NCBI GenBank assembly: GCA_035255485.1
Contig: DATEZO010000251.1
Span: 1 to 15,219, forward strand
From: DATEZO01 sp035255485
Lineage (GTDB): Bacteria; Pseudomonadota; Gammaproteobacteria; Burkholderiales; Burkholderiaceae_D
Direction: 5' to 3'
DNA length: 15,219 nucleotides
How positions within the stretch are numbered: the stretch's first letter is position 1; each line of letters starts with the position of its first letter. A program made the position numbers and the translations under genes. The notes beneath the pieces are model-generated. The model had not been told where the DNA came from, ran no database searches, and worked only from the letters and a program-made list of their open reading frames with translations. Shown here piece by piece: positions 7,459 through 13,967 of this stretch.

Positions 7459-8729
7459 TCGTTAACGGGATTCGGAAGCTGTGCTGCCTCCGCTATCAAA
7501 GTCTCCCAAGGCCAAGAAACAGTCAGGTATTTTCGATAAAATAACAATTGGCGGTCCACGTTTAACACTTGTTCCTTATCAGGATCATACGTGACGATCA
7601 GCCCACGCCCATCTTCATCAACCTGCAAGCCATCAATCTTGGCAAGAATGGCCTTTAAGTTTGATTTTTGGATCCGATTTTGTCTGGCTGAAGACACCTC
7701 AAAAATGTGGTCAACTGGTATCCCTTTCATGTGCATGGCATCACTTGCGCCGACGATGACGGCCATGGCATGAGGATAAATTCCTGTTGCGTCACTACGC
7801 TTCCGAATTCCGGCCGCAACACGTTCACCGAACGTCTGGTAGACACCGTTTAGTTGTTCCGCCACGTCCATTGCAGCCGATTCATAAAATTTCAAATCCT
7901 TAACTTCACAGTCAATTTCCTGCTCTTGGAATATCTTAGCTTCATCTAGAGTCTTTAGGATCAGGCGTTGAAGTAGACCGGCATTTCCGAAGGCATCGGT
8001 AATACAGTGATTTTGAATTTCGCGAGAGAAGGTAAGGTGGAGTGCTTTACTACCTTTTTCGATAACAGCTCGCAAATCCTCCACCTGCCATTCAATGGAG
8101 AGTTCTTCAATTCGGCCACTTAGTTCAGTATTCAAGCGGACAAACATGTTTGAGTCACCCCAAACACCGACAACAGTCACGAAACAGCCGTAATCCCATA
8201 GCGCCTTTAGATCATAGGCAAGAATTTTGCGCTGCTCGATTGAAAGATAATGGACATCTTCAATTATTAACCTCCTGCCGGATTCCACAATTAAGGCAGC
8301 AATAAATTTCAGGTCACTTGCATTTTTCCCGATCGGGGTGGTTTTTGCGGCGTCTTCATTACTCACTTCACCAGCGAACTTGGCCGCAACTTTACCTATT
8401 AAATCGGAGCCGGCAGAGATCTGGGCTTCGACGCTGCCCTTTAATCCGAACTTGGATACTGTTTCTACCTCAAGTCGAATGCCCAACTCGGCGAGCGCTC
8501 CGGTGTACACGTCCACATTTGTATGTCCGAGGCGACATTGAACAGTGAGGGCATTCGGCACGACGCGTTGCCTTAACCATGACTTACCGCATTTCGATGG
8601 TCCACAAATAGCGACATGCACCTTGCGTTTCATCAACCGTTGCAGTTCGCTGTCGAGCGCGCCTCGATCGATATAGGAATCAGGTAGCACGTCATTAGAC
8701 ATGCCGAAAACATCGGTAGTCTGTTTCAT
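7452..8729 (-). CDS. STAND/AAA-like ATPase of unknown function
   Basis: Predicted P-loop ATPase of 425 residues from ATG 8729. After a short YIDRGALDSEL segment it has Walker A VAICGPSKCGKSWLRQ, a Walker B-like RRLIIEDVHYLSIEQRK (Glu-Asp in the DExx position), a sensor-1-like VTVVGVWGDSN, and SGRIEEL with a possible sensor or finger Arg. The helical region after this (VEDLRAVIEKGSKAL) looks like the lid of ORC/STAND-type ATPases. The C-terminal ~150 residues are unassigned, with no recognisable effector domain. In-frame ATGs at 8765, 8729 and 8702 all lack a good Shine-Dalgarno; 8765 lies inside the repeat at 8756-8790, so 8729 or 8702 is more likely. Its stop overlaps the small ORF below. 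Lower GC than the chromosomal genes. Related ATPases occur in defence and transposition loci; the role here is unknown. Confidence 0.78.
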   Translation of the reverse strand: MKQTTDVFGMSNDVLPDSYIDRGALDSELQRLMKRKVHVAICGPSKCGKSWLRQRVVPNALTVQCRLGHTNVDVYTGALAELGIRLEVETVSKFGLKGSVEAQISAGSDLIGKVAAKFAGEVSNEDAAKTTPIGKNASDLKFIAALIVESGRRLIIEDVHYLSIEQRKILAYDLKALWDYGCFVTVVGVWGDSNMFVRLNTELSGRIEELSIEWQVEDLRAVIEKGSKALHLTFSREIQNHCITDAFGNAGLLQRLILKTLDEAKIFQEQEIDCEVKDLKFYESAAMDVAEQLNGVYQTFGERVAAGIRKRSDATGIYPHAMAVIVGASDAMHMKGIPVDHIFEVSSARQNRIQKSNLKAILAKIDGLQVDEDGRGLIVTYDPDKEQVLNVDRQLLFYRKYLTVSWPWETLIAEAAQLPNPVNDC

Positions 8730-8755
8730 ATATATGAATAGATGTGGAAAGTTAC

Positions 8756-8790
8756 AGAATAGCATGTTCCCGTGAATAGCACGCTATTCT
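8756..8790. repeat. Triple GAATAGC repeat / palindrome upstream of the ATPase gene
   Basis: AGAATAGCATG (8756-8766) and CACGCTATTCT (8780-8790) form an 11-bp inverted repeat with one mismatch around a 13-nt centre. A third copy in direct orientation, GAATAGCACG (8774-8783), overlaps the right arm, so GAATAGC occurs three times in 35 bp. It is placed to be an operator for the ATPase gene, a terminator-like hairpin after the toxin-immunity pair (no U-run), or a mark left at a module junction. Confidence 0.55.
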
Positions 8791-8838
8791 GCTTGTTGTC
8801 GGATTGAAAGGGCGTGATGAAGGCAGACGGGGCGGGCA

Positions 8839-9291
8839 TTAGCGTAACGCCTGCTCGGCGGCCGCTTGCAGCTGCGAACAAAGCGAAGCTGTCGTATCGC
8901 ATTTGGATGCTGCGAATTGCCTGATCTTTTCCAGATCTGCCGTATCCAGTGTTGTATCGATGTGGCTGATGACAAATTGCAGCAACGCGGGGTCGCGGCG
9001 CGTCAATGTCGCGAGCGTGGGCAAAGTATTCCACTTGTCCACAAGCAAGCGCGCGATGGCCTCGGAGTAGCCTTCGGCAATACTGCCGTCGTCACATTGG
9101 CCATAGTCCCTGAAGGCGCGCGCGACTTTGCGCCAATCATCGAGATTGTCCATGGCGGCGTCTGCTGCTTGTGCCGCCTGCGGCGAACAGATTTTCGGTC
9201 GTGCTGCACAAGGTTGCGGTTCCGCGATGGTCAGAGCAAGAGCCAGGAAAAGCGCGCTCGTCGGAAATTTGATCGCGATGTGATCAAACAT
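8839..9291 (-). CDS. Predicted exported immunity-like protein paired with the L,D-transpeptidase toxin
   Basis: A 150-residue protein with a Sec signal-like N-terminus: a hydrophobic stretch TSALFLALALTIA (11-23) with cleavage possible after CAA near 30. The mature part keeps several Cys (KICSP, YGQCDDG, SKCDTTASLC), fitting a disulfide-bonded periplasmic protein, and is mostly helical. YGQCDDGSIAEGYSEAIARL resembles small hypothetical proteins of proteobacteria that I recall without a function. ATG 9291 overlaps the stop of the upstream gene (ATGTTTGA) by 8 nt, so the two are translated together. Because the partner looks like a cell-wall enzyme, a periplasmic immunity protein protecting the producer is the natural reading. 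That role is inference; a chaperone or unrelated envelope protein is possible. Confidence 0.7.
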   Translation of the reverse strand: MFDHIAIKFPTSALFLALALTIAEPQPCAARPKICSPQAAQAADAAMDNLDDWRKVARAFRDYGQCDDGSIAEGYSEAIARLLVDKWNTLPTLATLTRRDPALLQFVISHIDTTLDTADLEKIRQFAASKCDTTASLCSQLQAAAEQALR

Positions 9292-9745
9292 GGGGGCCAA
9301 CCAATCTCAGTTGGCGATTTCTCTTGCTTGCTGCATGCGCCATGGCTCCGGTGTTGTTGGTCACTTCAATAGTCGTCAAAGGTGATTTTCGCATCGCGGC
9401 GCTGATACTCCGCATGGCCTCATCCGTCGTGCGGATGCAGCCCATGGTCGGATGCGCAGGCCCTGGCTGGTGGCGTGCCTTTGCTCGTCCGGAATGTACG
9501 CCGATACCAGCATGACCCGGTACATTGAAACGGATGATCCCATGCGAGCCATACGGACCGTTAGCATTGGCAGCATGATGTCGAGGCGACAAGCGGTCTT
9601 GGACCGTGTAGGTTCTGTTCTCAAGATGACGCAAAGTCGCATGCGGATCGACATTATTGTATGCAGGCCAGGTTCCCTGCGTGGTGCCGTTGTCGGCTAT
9701 CAGCGAGAGCTGGTGCATTTGACCGTCGAATTTCAGCTTAGCCAT
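9284..9745 (-). CDS. Small L,D-transpeptidase-like (YkuD/Tlde1-type) putative effector
   Basis: A 153-residue protein starting at ATG 9745, chosen over ATG 9763 because GGAGG at 9751-9755 lies 5 nt before it. The N-terminus (MAKLKFDGQMHQLSLIADNG) has no signal peptide and matches the opening strands of DUF2778/Tlde1-like proteins, followed by a TWPAYNN...NRTYTVQDR stretch. The active-site region has GVHSG (His84) and HPTMGCIR (Cys103, Arg105), the His...GC(I)R layout of the YkuD fold that cuts or exchanges peptidoglycan cross-links. The residue before GC is Met rather than the common His/Asn. Without a signal peptide it probably needs a secretion system such as type VI to reach a target wall; none is in the window. 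The exported neighbour would be its immunity protein. Confident of the fold, moderately of the toxin role. Confidence 0.8.
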   Translation of the reverse strand: MAKLKFDGQMHQLSLIADNGTTQGTWPAYNNVDPHATLRHLENRTYTVQDRLSPRHHAANANGPYGSHGIIRFNVPGHAGIGVHSGRAKARHQPGPAHPTMGCIRTTDEAMRSISAAMRKSPLTTIEVTNNTGAMAHAASKRNRQLRLVGPHV

Positions 9746-9885
9746 ATTGGCCTCCGTGATCATGGCGTGCGCAATGGCACGAGTGTTCCACCTTAGCCTT
9801 CTGACGGCTCAGGCTCGTTGATCATTAGCAGAGCAATTCCAGAAAAGGACTGTCGAGCTTGTAGTCTGTCGGCAGACGCTCCATC

Positions 9886-9915
9886 GCCATTCACGTACCG
9901 GCACTGCCATTCACG
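9886..9915 (+). promoter_or_regulatory. Direct repeat with LytTR-operator geometry
   Basis: GCCATTCACG occurs exactly twice, at 9886-9895 and 9906-9915, giving a 20-bp period (two helical turns). LytTR regulators typically bind two ~9-10 bp direct repeats about two turns apart, and a LytTR regulator is encoded downstream. The half-site fits the general LytTR pattern only partly. It lies about 100 bp before the DUF2141 start. Function inferred from spacing and context. Confidence 0.4.
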
Positions 9916-9979
9916 CCTTCTGAACGTCGATTCGTCTGATACCCAAGCAGCTCCCCCGCGCACGCGGCAAGATGCGGCC

Positions 9980-9994
9980 ATCGCACCGTGCGAT
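9980..9994. promoter_or_regulatory. 15-bp perfect palindrome just upstream of the DUF2141 ribosome site
   Basis: ATCGCAC-C-GTGCGAT, a 7-bp perfect inverted repeat with a one-base centre, lies 7 bp before the AAGGAGG ribosome site of the gene starting at 10016. The tiny centre favours a DNA operator for a dimeric regulator over an RNA hairpin, though a 6-bp stem with a 3-nt loop is possible. Confidence 0.35.
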
Positions 9995-10015
9995 CCAATT
10001 CAAGGAGGAGCAGCC

Positions 10016-10432
10016 GTGAAGCAGATGTTTCGATTCGTAATGGCCGTCGCGCTGGCCAGCGCCAGCCTGGCCCAGGCGGCCGATTTGACCGTCGAGGTGG
10101 CCGGCGTGAAGAACGCCAAAGGCAAGGTGATGGTGGCCGTGTTCAACCGTGCCGAGGACTTTCTCGACAAGCCGGTGCAAGCGGCCGCCGTCGATGCCCA
10201 GCCAGGCACGGTGCGGCTGGTATTCGCCGGTTTGCCGGCCGGTGACTATGCGCTCAGCGTCTTTCAGGACGAGAACCGCAATGGCGCGCTGGACACGAAC
10301 CCGGCCGGCATGCCCATCGAACCCTACGGCTTCAGCAACGATGCGGCCGGCAACGATGGGCCACCGAGCTTCCAGCAGGCGCTCGCGCACCTGCCCGCCG
10401 CCGGTGGCAAGGTCACGATCCATCTGCGCTGA
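10016..10432 (+). CDS. Exported DUF2141 family protein
   Basis: A 138-residue protein with a clear Sec signal peptide (MKQMFRFVMAVALASASLAQA, cleavage before ADLTVEV) and a beta-sandwich-like DUF2141 domain filling the rest: GKVMVAVFNRAEDFL, then LPAGDYALSVFQDENRNGALD, then GMPIEPYGFSNDA. The DENRNGALD loop has EF-hand-like spacing and might bind calcium. I start at GTG 10016, not at the earlier in-frame ATG 9818, because AAGGAGG (10002-10008) lies 7 nt before it and the signal peptide follows directly. Its biochemical role is unknown; the domain is widespread in periplasmic or outer-membrane-associated proteins. It is the first gene of a unit with the carotenoid oxygenase 17 bp downstream, suggesting a shared periplasmic function. 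High-GC codon use marks the return to the host chromosome. Confidence 0.88.
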   Translation: MKQMFRFVMAVALASASLAQAADLTVEVAGVKNAKGKVMVAVFNRAEDFLDKPVQAAAVDAQPGTVRLVFAGLPAGDYALSVFQDENRNGALDTNPAGMPIEPYGFSNDAAGNDGPPSFQQALAHLPAAGGKVTIHLR

Positions 10433-10449
10433 CGGCCGGAGGTCACACC

Positions 10450-11919
10450 ATGCAACGACGTGATTTCCTGCGTGGCGTGGCCGCGAGCGGCGCGCTGCTG
10501 GCCTTGCCGGACTGGGCGCGCGCCGACGCGGCCCGGGATGCGTATCTGGCCAACTTGCCCGCCCATCCCCGGCTCGCGGCCCTGGGCGGTTGCACCGCCG
10601 AAAGCCTGAGCGGTACGGCGACCGTGGAGGGCCGCTGGCCCACGGAACTTAATGGCACTTTCTATCGCAACGGTCCGGCGCGCTTCGAACTGGGCGGCGA
10701 GCGCTATCGCCACTGGTTCGATGGCGATGGCATGGTGCACGCGTGGCGCATGGCTGCCGGCCAGGTCCGCCACGAAGCGCGTTTTGTGCGCACGCTGAAA
10801 TACGTGGAGGAATCGGCCGCCGGCCAGTTCCTGTATCCGGCCATCGGCACCGTGATCCGCCGCCGCCCGGTGGCGAACAACGATACGATGAACACGGCCA
10901 ACACCAACGCGGTGGCCCACGCGGGCAAGCTGTATGCGTTGTGGGAAGGCGGCTCGGCGACCGAGCTCGATCCGTCCACGCTGGCCACGCGCGGCGCCCA
11001 TGCCTGGCGCGACGACCTGGCCGCCATGCCGTTTTCCGCCCATCCCAAGGTCACGCCGGACGGCGTGCTGTGGAATTTCGGCGTGGTCCCGTTCGCTGAC
11101 AAACTGGTGTTATGGCGCGTCGATCCCGATGGCAGCCTGGGCAAATTCAGCATGCTAGCCATACCCCAACTGCGCATGGTGCACGATTTCGTCGTCACCG
11201 CGCGCTACATGGTGTTCCTGGTGCCGCCGTTCGACGTCCAAGACGCGCCGCACACCGCTTACCTGGGCGCGCACGTGTGGAACGGCAAGCGGCCGCTGCG
11301 CGCCGTGGTGGTGGACCGCGCCGATTTCACCTTGCGCCGCATCGTGGAACTGCCGGCCCGCATGGTCTTCCATTTGGGAAATGGCTGGGACGAAAACGAT
11401 ATGGTGCGTTTCGATGCCTGCCTCTCGGCCGACGATAGCGGCTTGCGGGCGCTGGAAGGCGCGATGCGCGGCGAGTCCCGGTCGGAGGCGCGCACCGACT
11501 CCGTACTCGTCACGCTGAACCTGCGCAATGGCACGGCTCGCTGCGAAACGCTGCTGCGCCGAACCGAGTTTCCCCGTGTGGCGGCGGCCGACGTGGGCGG
11601 CCGCTACCGTCAATTATTCGTTACGACCAGCCGCAGTACGACGGAATTCGGCATGACGGGCGTGGCCAGCGTGGACGTGCAAAGCGGCCGCGTCGACCGC
11701 TACGACTATGGCGCGCACTGGATCGTGGAGGAGCACATCCCGGTGCCCAAGGCGTCTGGCCGTGGCCAGTGGCTGATCGGCGCGGCCTACGACGTGCGCC
11801 AGCGCCAGACGGCGCTGGCCGTGTTCGACGGCGCCCGCCTGGCGTGCGGCCCGGTGGCGCGGGCGCGGCTGCCTTATGGGGCGCCGTTGTGCTTCCACGG
11901 CAATTTCGTGGCCGCGTGA
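10450..11919 (+). CDS. Tat-exported carotenoid-cleavage-type (RPE65 family) oxygenase
   Basis: Non-haem iron dioxygenase-like protein of 489 residues. Enzymes of this family split a C=C bond in carotenoids, apocarotenoids or stilbenes. The N-terminus MQRRDFLRGVAASGALLALP has a Tat signal (RRDFLRG), implying folded export to the periplasm. The early TELNGTFYRNGPARFE and WFDGDGMVHAWR segments are family hallmarks. The four iron-ligand histidines can be placed at H198 (FSAHPK), H245 (RMVHDF), H308 (MVFHLGN) and H483 (CFHGNF), so the site looks intact. The start is supported by CGGAGGT (10436-10442), 7 nt before ATG. It follows the DUF2141 gene by 17 bp and precedes the LytS/LytTR pair. The substrate cannot be told from sequence. 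A Tat-exported member is less usual than the cytoplasmic ones. Confidence 0.92.
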   Translation: MQRRDFLRGVAASGALLALPDWARADAARDAYLANLPAHPRLAALGGCTAESLSGTATVEGRWPTELNGTFYRNGPARFELGGERYRHWFDGDGMVHAWRMAAGQVRHEARFVRTLKYVEESAAGQFLYPAIGTVIRRRPVANNDTMNTANTNAVAHAGKLYALWEGGSATELDPSTLATRGAHAWRDDLAAMPFSAHPKVTPDGVLWNFGVVPFADKLVLWRVDPDGSLGKFSMLAIPQLRMVHDFVVTARYMVFLVPPFDVQDAPHTAYLGAHVWNGKRPLRAVVVDRADFTLRRIVELPARMVFHLGNGWDENDMVRFDACLSADDSGLRALEGAMRGESRSEARTDSVLVTLNLRNGTARCETLLRRTEFPRVAAADVGGRYRQLFVTTSRSTTEFGMTGVASVDVQSGRVDRYDYGAHWIVEEHIPVPKASGRGQWLIGAAYDVRQRQTALAVFDGARLACGPVARARLPYGAPLCFHGNFVAA

Positions 11920-11935
11920 GCCGGCCATGGGCGCC

Positions 11936-11964
11936 TTGTCCAGCCATCCCGGCTGTTGCATAAT
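11936..11964 (+). promoter_or_regulatory. Candidate sigma-70 promoter of the kinase/regulator pair
   Basis: TTGTCC (11936-11941; 4 of 6) and CATAAT (11959-11964; 5 of 6) are spaced by exactly 17 bp. Transcription would start near 11971, only about 6 nt before ATG 11977, which has no Shine-Dalgarno. The kinase mRNA from this promoter would be nearly leaderless. Prediction by eye. Confidence 0.4.
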
Positions 11965-11976
11965 TGGCTATCCAAT

Positions 11977-13131
11977 ATGACCAGACCCCACGCCGTGGCG
12001 AGCGACCACCCTCTCGAACTGATCCCCCTGTTCCGCCGCTGGCAACCGGGGCTGGTGCGCGACCTGGTCTACACCTTCATCCTGGGAGCGGGGTTTTGCC
12101 TGCTGTTCTTCGGCCTGTACGCGTATGACTTGCCGCGCGACCGGCTGCTCCCGCAACTGTGGGCCGATTTCGTCATCGCCACGGCGATCGCTTACACCGT
12201 CCACGGCCTGTTCGTGCTCGGCCACACGGTGCTGGCGCCCTGGTGGCAGCGGATGCAGGGCTGGCCGCGCACGGCCTACAACGTGGTGGTGCCGGCCGGT
12301 GGCGTGTTTGCCGGTTATGGCATCGCCATCACGCTGCTCGACCCGGCCGCGGCGCGCCATGTCATTTTCACGCCGGGGATCGTGCTGAGCGTCGCCATCG
12401 TGGCTGTGATGGTGTCCGTCGTGCTGCTGTTCCTGTTCCAGTTGCGCGAGCGCGAAATGCGCGGCAAGGAGCGCCTGGCGGCCGAGCGCAGCCGGGCGCT
12501 GGAAGCGGAGAGCCGCGCACTGCAAGCGCAATTGCGCATGCTGCAGGCGCAGATCGAGCCGCACTTCCTGTACAACACCCTGGCCAACGCGGTCGGCCTG
12601 ATCCAGCCCGCGCCCGAGCGCGCCCGCCTGCTGCTGGAGCGCTTGATCGACTACCTGCGCGCGACGCTGGCGGCAAGCCGCGATACGGGCTTGCCGCTGC
12701 AGCGCGAGATCGATGCCATCACGGCCTATCTGGAATTGATGAAGCTGCGGATGGGCGAGCGCCTGCGCTACCGCATCGAGATGGCGGACGCAGTGGCGCG
12801 CGTGCCGTTGCCGCCCATGCTGCTGCAGCCGGTGGTGGAAAATGCGATCAGCCATGGCCTGGAGCCGCACATCGCGGGCGGCGAGATCGTGCTGAGCGCC
12901 GATATCGAGCATCGCCACCTGCGCATCGTGATCAGCGACACCGGCGTCGGCTTGCGTGCCAACGTCGCGGGCAAAGTGGGCGGCGGTGTCGGTCTGTCCA
13001 ACCTGCGCGAGCGGATCGCGGCGCTGTACGGCGACGACGGCAGCCTGCATATTGCCACCAACGCGGCGGGTGGCGTCAGCGTCACCTTGCGCCTGCCGCT
13101 GCCGCCCGCCATGCCAACCGCTGCCGCCTGA
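11977..13131 (+). CDS. LytS/YehU-type membrane sensor histidine kinase
   Basis: A 384-residue sensor kinase of the His_kinase (PF06580) class that normally phosphorylates a LytTR regulator. From ATG 11977 there are about four membrane segments (roughly 30-47, 63-85, 101-121, 132-154), then a charged coiled-coil (about 158-193), then the phospho-acceptor motif QIEPHFLYNTLANA with His196, N-box LQPVVENAISHGLEP (Asn289), DTGVG (Asp321) and GGGVGLSNLRERIAALYG. All ATP-binding motifs are present. There is no large periplasmic sensor domain, so the signal is probably sensed in or near the membrane. A TTG at 11956 would add 7 residues but also lacks a ribosome site; ATG is preferred because a good promoter ends just before it. 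It ends 16 bp before the response regulator. Confidence 0.93.
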   Translation: MTRPHAVASDHPLELIPLFRRWQPGLVRDLVYTFILGAGFCLLFFGLYAYDLPRDRLLPQLWADFVIATAIAYTVHGLFVLGHTVLAPWWQRMQGWPRTAYNVVVPAGGVFAGYGIAITLLDPAAARHVIFTPGIVLSVAIVAVMVSVVLLFLFQLREREMRGKERLAAERSRALEAESRALQAQLRMLQAQIEPHFLYNTLANAVGLIQPAPERARLLLERLIDYLRATLAASRDTGLPLQREIDAITAYLELMKLRMGERLRYRIEMADAVARVPLPPMLLQPVVENAISHGLEPHIAGGEIVLSADIEHRHLRIVISDTGVGLRANVAGKVGGGVGLSNLRERIAALYGDDGSLHIATNAAGGVSVTLRLPLPPAMPTAAA

Positions 13132-13147
13132 CGCACCTGAAGGAATT

Positions 13148-13915
13148 ATGCCAACTGCACTGATCGCCGACGATGAACCCGTGCTCATCGATTTTCTCAA
13201 GACCGAACTGGCAGCGTTGTGGCCGGAGCTGCGCGTCGTCGCCGAGGCCGGCAATGGCGTCGATGCGCTGCGGCTGATCGGCGAGCTGTCGCCCGCAGTC
13301 GCCTTTCTCGACATCCGCATGCCGGGCCTGACCGGGTTGGAGGTGGTGCAGCGGCTGCAGGCATCCAGCGCCATGCCGCGCGTGGTGTTCGTCACCGCGC
13401 ACGACCAGTATGCGGTGGACGCATTCGAGCGCGAGGCGGCCGATTATCTGCTCAAGCCGCCCACGCGGGAACGGTTGCGCCGCGCGGTCGAGCGGCTCAA
13501 GCGCCAGCTGGCCGGGGCCGACGGCGCGCCGCCGGCCGCCGAGTTGTTGGCCAGGCTGGCGGCCGCGCTGGCGCCGCCCAAGCCAGCATCCACGCTGGAC
13601 TGGATCCTGGCCGCGCATGGCAACGAAACGCGCATGATCGCGCTGGACGATGTGATCTATTTCGAAGCCAACGACAAGTATGTGTCTGTGTTCACCGAGG
13701 AAGGCGAATCGCTGGTCCGCACGCCCTTGTCGGAGTTGATCGCGGGCCTGGATGCGAAGCGTTTCTGGCAGGTCCATCGCGGCACGGTGGTGGCGGTCAG
13801 GCATGTTGCCGGCACCAGGCGCGACTTCCGTGGCCGCACCCTCGTCAAACTCAAGAAGCGGCCCGAGGAATTGCCCGTCAGCCGCGCCTATCTTCATTTG
13901 TTCAAGCAGATATGA
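13148..13915 (+). CDS. LytTR-family response regulator
   Basis: A 255-residue transcription regulator. The receiver domain (1-~120) has acidic residues Asp8/Asp9, phospho-acceptor Asp55 in FLDIRMPG, Thr83 and Lys103 (LLKPP). A Pro/Ala-rich linker follows, then a C-terminal LytTR DNA-binding domain (about 150-255) with DDVIYFEANDKYVSVFT, FWQVHRGTVVAVRHV and LPVSRAYLHLFKQI. It starts at ATG 13148 with GAAGGA just upstream, 16 bp after the kinase stop, so the two form a classic LytS/LytR-type pair. Likely targets are nearby genes; the direct repeat at 9886-9915 is a candidate site. Confidence 0.95.
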   Translation: MPTALIADDEPVLIDFLKTELAALWPELRVVAEAGNGVDALRLIGELSPAVAFLDIRMPGLTGLEVVQRLQASSAMPRVVFVTAHDQYAVDAFEREAADYLLKPPTRERLRRAVERLKRQLAGADGAPPAAELLARLAAALAPPKPASTLDWILAAHGNETRMIALDDVIYFEANDKYVSVFTEEGESLVRTPLSELIAGLDAKRFWQVHRGTVVAVRHVAGTRRDFRGRTLVKLKKRPEELPVSRAYLHLFKQI

Positions 13916-13921
13916 CCGGGC

Positions 13922-13947
13922 GGGTGCGGGCGGTTTCGCCCGCACCC
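13922..13947. terminator. Hairpin between convergent regulator and amine oxidase genes
   Basis: Perfect 10-bp stem GGGTGCGGGC / GCCCGCACCC with a 6-nt loop, starting 7 nt after the regulator stop and 21 nt from the stop of the convergent oxidase gene. No U-run on either side, so it is probably a bidirectional 3'-end structure rather than a textbook intrinsic terminator. Confidence 0.65.
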
Positions 13948-13967
13948 ACGTACAACGGTTCGGCGGC

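Noticed and set aside
9793..9981. Minus-strand 62-codon frame just upstream of the L,D-transpeptidase gene
   Set aside because: It covers the candidate operator region, has no ribosome site and no recognisable sequence; treated as chance.
11968..13395. Long antisense open frame (475 codons) opposite the kinase and regulator
   Set aside because: A usual by-product of high-GC coding sequence; Gln/His/Arg/Ala-rich without domains, while the sense strand has complete kinase and regulator motifs.
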